A stretch of DNA of 5,879 bases from the NCBI GenBank assembly GCA_021731385.1, contig JAKFXM010000198.1, positions 1 to 5,879 on the forward strand, in the 5' to 3' direction. The position numbers were made by a program, and so were the translations under genes. This stretch comes from Methanobacteriota archaeon (GTDB lineage: Archaea > Altiarchaeota > Altiarchaeia > IMC4 > QMZM01). The notes beneath the pieces are model-generated. The model saw only the letters and a program-made list of their open reading frames with translations, made no database searches and was not told the origin of the DNA. Numbering within the stretch: the first letter of the stretch is position 1; the number at the start of each line of letters is the position of its first letter. Below, one piece after another: positions 5,688 to 5,879 of this stretch.

Positions 5688-5879
5688 TTATCCTTTTTTG
5701 CCCAGATTCTCAGCAATCATCTTCAGGCTTTTGTTTATCTCGATCATTGTGTCTGAAATCCTGCCTCAATGTTGTGAAGTTTTGATCTATTTTTGAGAAA
5801 CCCTGATCTATCTTTCCACCGATTATCTCTATTGTCTTGTCCTGCTTCCCAATCATCTGATCCTGCTTCCCAACTGTCT
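5688..5879 (-). CDS. 3' end of a heptad-repeat coiled-coil gene, apparent frameshift
   Basis: The gene enters from the right edge and only its C-terminus is visible. The frame open at the edge reads successive seven-residue units: GKQDQMI, GKQDKTI, EIIGGKI, DQGFSKI, DQNFTTL, RQDF. Isoleucine, leucine or phenylalanine recurs at positions 4 and 7, a parallel coiled coil. That frame then turns into an unlikely polar tail and ends at TGA 5712-5710. A neighbouring frame, open from about 5765, continues the amphipathic pattern as SDTMIEINKSLKMIAEN and LGKKG, ending at TAA 5690-5688. The join is near 5754-5760, where one base too many (for example in the TTT run) would explain the shift. Function is not recognised. 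Similar heptad tails occur in chemotaxis-like, phage-tail and many uncharacterised proteins. The stop is 22 nt before the beta-helix gene, so the two are probably co-transcribed. Confidence 0.6.

Noticed and set aside
5466..5756. A 96-codon plus-strand frame over the beta-helix 5' end and the upstream gap.
   Set aside because: It is opposite the signal peptide and first strands of the secreted protein and the coiled-coil end, with no domain or promoter of its own.

Overview
The window is A+T-rich and reads as part of an archaeal genome. The evidence is a secreted parallel beta-helix (NosD-like) protein crowded with N-glycosylation sequons and ending in a compact dockerin-like domain, an MNT-HEPN gene pair, a TATA-like element close upstream of a start codon with no Shine-Dalgarno site, and GGAGGA ribosome binding sites for the internal operon genes. 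An uncultured, possibly DPANN-type or euryarchaeal lineage would fit. The phylum is inference and a bacterial origin is not strictly excluded. I see no tRNA, rRNA, CRISPR array or insertion sequence, and no gene-free stretch longer than about 105 bases.

Layout. Bases 1-105 are non-coding and hold a perfect A/T-rich hairpin followed by a T run, a 12-bp perfect palindrome and a TATA-like element. One plus-strand gene follows, a 135-residue Nudix hydrolase (106-513). Everything else lies on the minus strand as one tightly packed run. Read in the direction of transcription it is: the 3' end of a heptad-repeat coiled-coil gene (5879-5688, apparently frameshifted); a 713-residue secreted beta-helix/dockerin protein (5665-3524); an MNT-type nucleotidyltransferase (3502-2999); its HEPN partner, split by a frameshift (3074-2602); an AMP-forming acetyl-CoA synthetase, AcsA (2599-881); and a 118-residue three-helix membrane protein (879-523). 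The gaps are 22, 21, -76, 2 and 1 nt, so co-transcription of much of this run is likely. The Nudix gene and the membrane-protein gene converge with only 9 nt between their stops.

How the genes may work together. AcsA activates acetate to acetyl-CoA through acetyl-adenylate. The small membrane protein is placed to be translationally coupled to it, because its ribosome binding site lies inside the last acsA codons. The MNT-HEPN pair is of toxin-antitoxin type, but the HEPN gene cannot be read in one frame as given, so the pair is decayed, recoded or mis-sequenced. The beta-helix protein is exported and probably anchored or assembled through its C-terminal dockerin-like module. No single pathway clearly unites the run.

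Two frameshifts, one in the HEPN gene and one in the coiled-coil gene, are not annotated by any simple reading of open frames. They are the points most worth checking against raw reads.
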